A stretch of 34,491 bases of DNA, taken from contig JAEMTJ010000005.1 in assembly GCA_016462375.1 (NCBI GenBank), positions 4,529-39,019 of the forward strand. Direction: 5' to 3'. Below, piece by piece: positions 30,379 to 34,491 of this stretch. Below the pieces are notes generated by a model. The model saw nothing but the letters and a program-made list of their open reading frames with translations. It made no database searches and was not told where the DNA came from. The translations under genes were made by a program, and so were the position numbers. The DNA comes from Rhodoluna sp. Lineage in GTDB: Bacteria > Actinomycetota > Actinomycetes > Actinomycetales > Microbacteriaceae. Each line of letters opens with the position of its first letter. The stretch's first letter is position 1.

Positions 30379-30837
30379 CTATGAGCGGAGCATCACCATG
30401 CTGATAGCAGCCTCGACCGCTTCTGCACCTTTATCTTCTTTACTATTCGGTAATCCCGCTCTATCTAGGGCTTGCTCTAAGGTGTCAACAGTTAGTAAAC
30501 CAAAGCCAATCGGAGTGTCGGTAGCTAGTTGAACCTGGGTAAGACCTGAAGTTGCGGCATTACAGACAAAGTCAAAGTGCGGGGTTTCACCTTTGATGAC
30601 AACACCTAGAGCAATGACAACGTCAGCACCATCATCGATGGCCCACTTGGCTGCTAGCGGTAATTCGAAAGCCCCGGGAACTTTGATGATTGAGTAAACA
30701 TCGTTGCCTGCTGCCTTCAGTGATCGCTCAGCACCAGCTAACAGTGCATCAGCAATCTCTGGGTGCCAGCTGGCAACCAGAATGGTAACTGCTAGATCCC
30801 TTGCATCAATTTCTAACTTTGGGGCATGGCCTGACAT
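30379..30837 (-). CDS. ribH: 6,7-dimethyl-8-ribityllumazine synthase
   Basis: 'VPGAFELPLAAKWAIDDGADVVIALGVVIKGETPHFDFVCN'. Confidence 0.97.
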   Translation of the reverse strand: MSGHAPKLEIDARDLAVTILVASWHPEIADALLAGAERSLKAAGNDVYSIIKVPGAFELPLAAKWAIDDGADVVIALGVVIKGETPHFDFVCNAATSGLTQVQLATDTPIGFGLLTVDTLEQALDRAGLPNSKEDKGAEAVEAAISMVMLRS

Positions 30838-32084
30838 TAGTTCTCCATTTCAGCGATGATTTCAGGAAGACGGTGACCCATCTTTGATCTCTTGGTCTCT
30901 AGATAACCAAGGTTTTGAATAGCCTCACCAACAATTACCGGAACATAGGAAGAAACAGGTATTCCAGCTTCAGTTAGGAAGTTAGCTTTCGCTGGGTTAT
31001 TCGTCATTAGCCTTACGCTTCTAACACCGAGTTCACGAAGAATAGAAACAGCAGCACCGTATTCTCTAGCTTCCGAAGGTAGCCCTAACGCAAGGTTTGC
31101 TTCAACAGTGTCTAGGCCCTGTTCTTGGAGTGCATAAGCCTTGAGCTTGTTTAGTAAGCCGATACCGCGGCCTTCTTGCCCTCGAAGATAAACAACAATT
31201 CCACCTTTAGGGTCAGCCTCAATCATGTCAAGCGCATATTGCAACTGAGGGCCACATTCACACTTGAGTGAATCGAAAGCTTCACCGGTGATGCACTCAC
31301 TGTGTAATCTAACTAGAACTTCTTTACCGGTTGGGTTGCCCTTGATGATGGCAACGTGATCAGCCCCAGTTTTGATATCGTAGTAACCACGAAGCTTGAA
31401 ATTACCGTGAATGGTTGGCACGTTAGCTTCTGCTTCAAAACGGATTCTGTTATTAGGTGTTGTGACAAGTTGAATCGAATTCAGTTCTAGATATTCAACC
31501 AATTGAGCAACAGTGACGACAGCAAGATTTTCTGCTTCGCCAAATTTCAGTAAATCGTCGAATCTCATCATTGAGCCATCCTGGTTCACCATTTCACCGA
31601 TGATGCCAACAGGGGAGAGGTCAGCAAGCTTTAGTAGATCAACTGTCGCTTCGGTGTGACCTCTTCTGCCGTGAACACCGTGTGGGTGAGCACGAAGAGG
31701 AATTATGTGACCAGGTCTGATAAATGACTCAGGCCCAGCAGAATCGCTCGCCAGCGTTCTAGCGGTCAGTGCTCGATCAGCAGCTGAAATACCGGTGCTC
31801 TCGCGAGCGGCAGCATCAACGGTGACGGTGTAGTTGGTGGCATGTGGGTCTTGATTGGTGGTCGTCATCAACGGAAGTTCTAACTCATTAGCTCTGTGGT
31901 CATCCATCGGAGCACAGAGGAAACCTGAGGTCTTGTTCACAAACCAAGCCATCCACTCGGTAGTCATGAACTCGGCTGCCATAATGGCATCGCCCTCATT
32001 CTCACGGTTCTCATCGTCTGCAACGAGAACTGGCCTGCCTGACCTAAGTGCCTCTAGAGCTTGTTCGATTGTTGCGATTGCCAT
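30837..32084 (-). CDS. ribBA: Bifunctional DHBP synthase / GTP cyclohydrolase II
   Basis: N-term 'VLVADDENRENEGDAIMAAEF'; C-term 'VRLHSECITGEAFDSLKCECGPQLQ', 'YLRGQEGRGIGLLNKL'. Confidence 0.97.
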   Translation of the reverse strand: MAIATIEQALEALRSGRPVLVADDENRENEGDAIMAAEFMTTEWMAWFVNKTSGFLCAPMDDHRANELELPLMTTTNQDPHATNYTVTVDAAARESTGISAADRALTARTLASDSAGPESFIRPGHIIPLRAHPHGVHGRRGHTEATVDLLKLADLSPVGIIGEMVNQDGSMMRFDDLLKFGEAENLAVVTVAQLVEYLELNSIQLVTTPNNRIRFEAEANVPTIHGNFKLRGYYDIKTGADHVAIIKGNPTGKEVLVRLHSECITGEAFDSLKCECGPQLQYALDMIEADPKGGIVVYLRGQEGRGIGLLNKLKAYALQEQGLDTVEANLALGLPSEAREYGAAVSILRELGVRSVRLMTNNPAKANFLTEAGIPVSSYVPVIVGEAIQNLGYLETKRSKMGHRLPEIIAEMEN

Positions 32085-32680
32085 TAGTTGTTTCTGCTTT
32101 CCAGTAGTCGTTCGATGTGTTTAGCCATGATGTCAACTTCAACATTGACCTTGTCGCCTGGCTTCTTATATCCAAGAGTTGTTACCTTGAGCGTTTCTGG
32201 AATCAAAGACAATCCAACAAAGTCTTCACCCAATTCATTAACTGTCAAAGAGATGCCATCCAAGGTAATAGAACCTTTTAGCACCACATACTTCATCAAC
32301 TCAACTGGAACTCTGATTCTTACCCAATCCCAGTTCTCACTGGCTTCACGAGAGATAAACTCACCCACACCATCAACGTGGCCCTGAACATGGTGACCAC
32401 CGAAGCGAGTATTCATAGTCATTGCTCGCTCAAGGTTGATGACATCGCCTACCTGAACCCCGTTCATGCTGGTAAGCCTGATGGTCTCGTGCATGACATC
32501 GGCAGTAAAAGTACCGTTTTCAATTTCAATAGCTGTCAAACAAGTGCCACTGCAAGCAATGGAGTCTCCTCGCTTGATGTCGCTGGTAACCAACGGTCCT
32601 GCGATAGTCAACCTAAGCGCATCAGGCTGCTCTTCAACAGCAACTACCTTGCCCAGTTCTTCAATGATTCCGGTAAACAC
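32084..32680 (-). CDS. ribE: Riboflavin synthase (alpha chain), GTG-initiated junction excluded; ATG-type start by ORF track
   Basis: 'MFTGIIEELGKV', internal repeat, 'MNTRFGGHHVQGHVDG', 'GSITLDGISLTVNE'. The codon at 32680-32678 reads GTG on the minus strand. Confidence 0.96.
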   Translation of the reverse strand: MFTGIIEELGKVVAVEEQPDALRLTIAGPLVTSDIKRGDSIACSGTCLTAIEIENGTFTADVMHETIRLTSMNGVQVGDVINLERAMTMNTRFGGHHVQGHVDGVGEFISREASENWDWVRIRVPVELMKYVVLKGSITLDGISLTVNELGEDFVGLSLIPETLKVTTLGYKKPGDKVNVEVDIMAKHIERLLESRNN

Positions 32681-33702
32681 TACTTTTCTCCTTCAGGTAT
32701 TGCTCTTATAAACAAGTCAGCACCTAGCTGCTTGATTTCAACGAACTCTAGTTTCAAAGCATTAGCCATGGTGCTGATACCTAGATCAGCAACAGCAACA
32801 TTGCTACCACCAAGAAGCAATGGAGCTTGGTAAATCAGCACTTCATCAAATAACCCAAGCTGGATAAACCGACTAGCTATTTCAGCGCCACCTTCAACCA
32901 GCACATGTCTGATACCTCTAACCCATAGCTGGGATAGAACATCATTCGGATCATGTGTCTTTAGTTGAACTGTTGGAGCCTCTGAGTTGAAGATTCTCAG
33001 GTCAGGGGCCAGCTCACTCTTACCAACCACAACACGAAGAGGCTGGTGCTCGTATCTTGACCCATCAGGCTTGCGAGCAGTTAAGTCAGGGTTATCGTAT
33101 TTGACTGTTCCAGTGCCAACCAAGATTGCATCCAGTTGAGATCTTCTTAGATGAACGTCTTCTCTTGCTGCAGAACCTGTAATCCATTTACTGCTCTTAT
33201 CACTAGCGGCACTTCTACCATCAAGAGTTTGAGCCCACTTCAAAGTAACAAAGGGTCTCTGCTTTTTCATTGCTGTAAGCCAAACTCGACCCTGTTCAGT
33301 GGCTTCCTGTTTTAGAACACCGAAGATAACTTCAACACCAGCATCGCTTAGAGTCTGTGCTCCATTGGCTGATTCATGACCTGGATCTTTAGTTGCAAAA
33401 ACAACTCGAGAAATACCAGCTGCGATAAGTGCCTGAGCACATGGGCCAGTCCTACCGGTGTGATTGCAAGGCTCCAAAGTAACTACTGCAGTTGAACCAA
33501 CAGGGAGAGAAGTTAACTTGCTCAAGGCATCAACTTCGGCGTGTGCAGTTCCTGCACCTTTGTGAAACCCTTCAGCAATAATATTCAAATCTTTATCAAG
33601 AATTACAGCACCAACCTGAGGGTTCACACCATAGGCCGGTCCGAGTGCGGCTAGTTCAAGTGCACGGCGCATCGCCGGTTCAAACACACTGAGATTTTTC
33701 AT
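32680..33702 (-). CDS. ribD: Bifunctional diaminohydroxyphosphoribosylaminopyrimidine deaminase / reductase
   Basis: 'GTAHAEVDALSKL', 'VTLEPCNHTGRTGPCAQALI', 'LKWAQTLDGRSAA'. Start at 33702 (MKNLSVFEPAMRRAL) with an AAAGG SD 6 nt upstream; the track's 33798 start would overlap the riboswitch. Confidence 0.95.
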   Translation of the reverse strand: MKNLSVFEPAMRRALELAALGPAYGVNPQVGAVILDKDLNIIAEGFHKGAGTAHAEVDALSKLTSLPVGSTAVVTLEPCNHTGRTGPCAQALIAAGISRVVFATKDPGHESANGAQTLSDAGVEVIFGVLKQEATEQGRVWLTAMKKQRPFVTLKWAQTLDGRSAASDKSSKWITGSAAREDVHLRRSQLDAILVGTGTVKYDNPDLTARKPDGSRYEHQPLRVVVGKSELAPDLRIFNSEAPTVQLKTHDPNDVLSQLWVRGIRHVLVEGGAEIASRFIQLGLFDEVLIYQAPLLLGGSNVAVADLGISTMANALKLEFVEIKQLGADLFIRAIPEGEK

Positions 33703-33783
33703 CCCGAGCCTTTCCTTAAGAAAGCGCTTCGGGGCACGGTCGGCAGGCGACCAAAGGCTAAGCCCTTTTAACGGGCTAGCCTT
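33703..33783 (-). promoter_or_regulatory. Expression platform of the ribD leader: successive hairpins, the last sequestering the ribD SD
   Basis: RNA (minus) hairpins: AAGGCTAGCCC/GGGCTTAGCCTT (33754-33783); GGTCG/CGACC next; CCCGA-GC-CTTTC/GAAAG-GC-TCGGG (33703-33733) containing SD AAGGAAAGG. Confidence 0.7.
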
Positions 33784-33794
33784 CTGTTCTTCTA

Positions 33795-33931
33795 CCATCC
33801 GGACTTTAACCGTCGGTTCTGGATTTTCACCAGATCAACCGCCAAACCACCTAGAGGTGTTGCCATCAAAGGCAGCTTGTCGGGTCGCGGACTGTAACCG
33901 CCGGTTCAGATTTACACTGACCCCGAAGAAC
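33795..33931 (-). ncRNA. FMN riboswitch (RFN element)
   Basis: Minus strand reads 'ttcttcggggtcagtgtaaatctgaaccggcggttacagtccgcgacccg...ctggtgaaaatccagaaccgacggttaaagtccggatgg', the canonical RFN pattern, upstream of ribD. Confidence 0.97.
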
Positions 33932-33996
33932 TTTTATTACTAGATAAGTGTCCCAGATTATGGGTAAAACTGCGACTCAATACCCTCAGAGCGTAC

Positions 33997-34491
33997 TTAC
34001 TTAGCTCTAATAAACCCGACTTTGTCATAAACATCAGCAAGTGTGGCTTCAGCAACTCTTCTAGCCTTTTCAGCTCCTGATGAAAGGAGTCTGTCTAGCT
34101 CTGCTGGGTCACTCATTAGTTCGTTGGCTCTATCTCTGATTGGAGCTAGGGCGTTGACAACTACATCGGCAACTTCAGACTTAAGAACTCCGTAGCCTGC
34201 TCCTTGGAATCGATCTTCTAGTGATAGCAGTGATTCGCCGCTTACAGAGGAGTGAATGGAAAGCAGGTTAGAGACACCCGGTTTGTTCTCCCAATCGACC
34301 CTGATTGAGGTATCGGTATCGGTGACGGCACTCTTGATCTTCTTGGATATGGTGGTGTCGTCATCCATTAGATTTACCAGACCTTTAGGGTCACCAGTTG
34401 ATTTAGACATCTTGGCTGTTGGATTCTGGAGATCATAAATCTTTGCAGTTTCTTTGAGGATGTGCGCTTCAGGAATGGTAAATGTTTTACC
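33997..34491 (-). CDS. trpS: Tryptophanyl-tRNA synthetase, C-terminal part (truncated by window end)
   Basis: Open frame to window end; 'LQNPTAKMSKSTGDPKGLVNLMDD' with the KMSKS motif typical of TrpRS. Confidence 0.93.
   Translation of the reverse strand, partial: GKTFTIPEAHILKETAKIYDLQNPTAKMSKSTGDPKGLVNLMDDDTTISKKIKSAVTDTDTSIRVDWENKPGVSNLLSIHSSVSGESLLSLEDRFQGAGYGVLKSEVADVVVNALAPIRDRANELMSDPAELDRLLSSGAEKARRVAEATLADVYDKVGFIRAK

Noticed and set aside
32378-32833. 151-aa plus-strand ORF spanning the ribE/ribD junction
   Set aside because: Antisense to two well-identified rib genes; no motif.
33703-33798. N-terminal extension of the ribD ORF in the track
   Set aside because: It would translate the riboswitch expression platform; ATG 33702 has a proper SD and the expected N-terminus.

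Overview
The window is a compact, gene-dense segment of an actinobacterial chromosome. The gene order and protein style resemble a small-genome Microbacteriaceae, but that lineage is inferred from protein similarity by eye only. Most of it is core metabolism: the guaB3 end, guaA, pcrA, sucCD, purN-purH, mdh, icd, purU, glyA, folD, the ribD-ribE-ribBA-ribH operon and the trpS end. Also present are a SURF1-like gene, DUF3817 and DUF6350 genes, a GDPD, a heterodimer-type ABC exporter pair, a third single-gene ABC exporter, and an ABC-2 exporter (one ATPase, two permeases). Two metabolite riboswitches can be read directly: a ZTP (pfl-type) riboswitch upstream of glyA and an FMN (RFN) riboswitch upstream of ribD. 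The least ordinary content is (i) a surface protein whose glycine-rich region resembles the ALK/LTK glycine-rich domain, followed by three Cys-paired Ig-like modules, with its only good Shine-Dalgarno inside a hairpin; (ii) two small adjacent exported proteins, one with a Pro/Thr/Arg tail and one cadherin-like; and (iii) a solitary N6-adenine DNA methyltransferase-like gene next to exporters. I found no CRISPR array, transposase, prophage, tRNA or rRNA, and no multi-gene system I could defend as undescribed.
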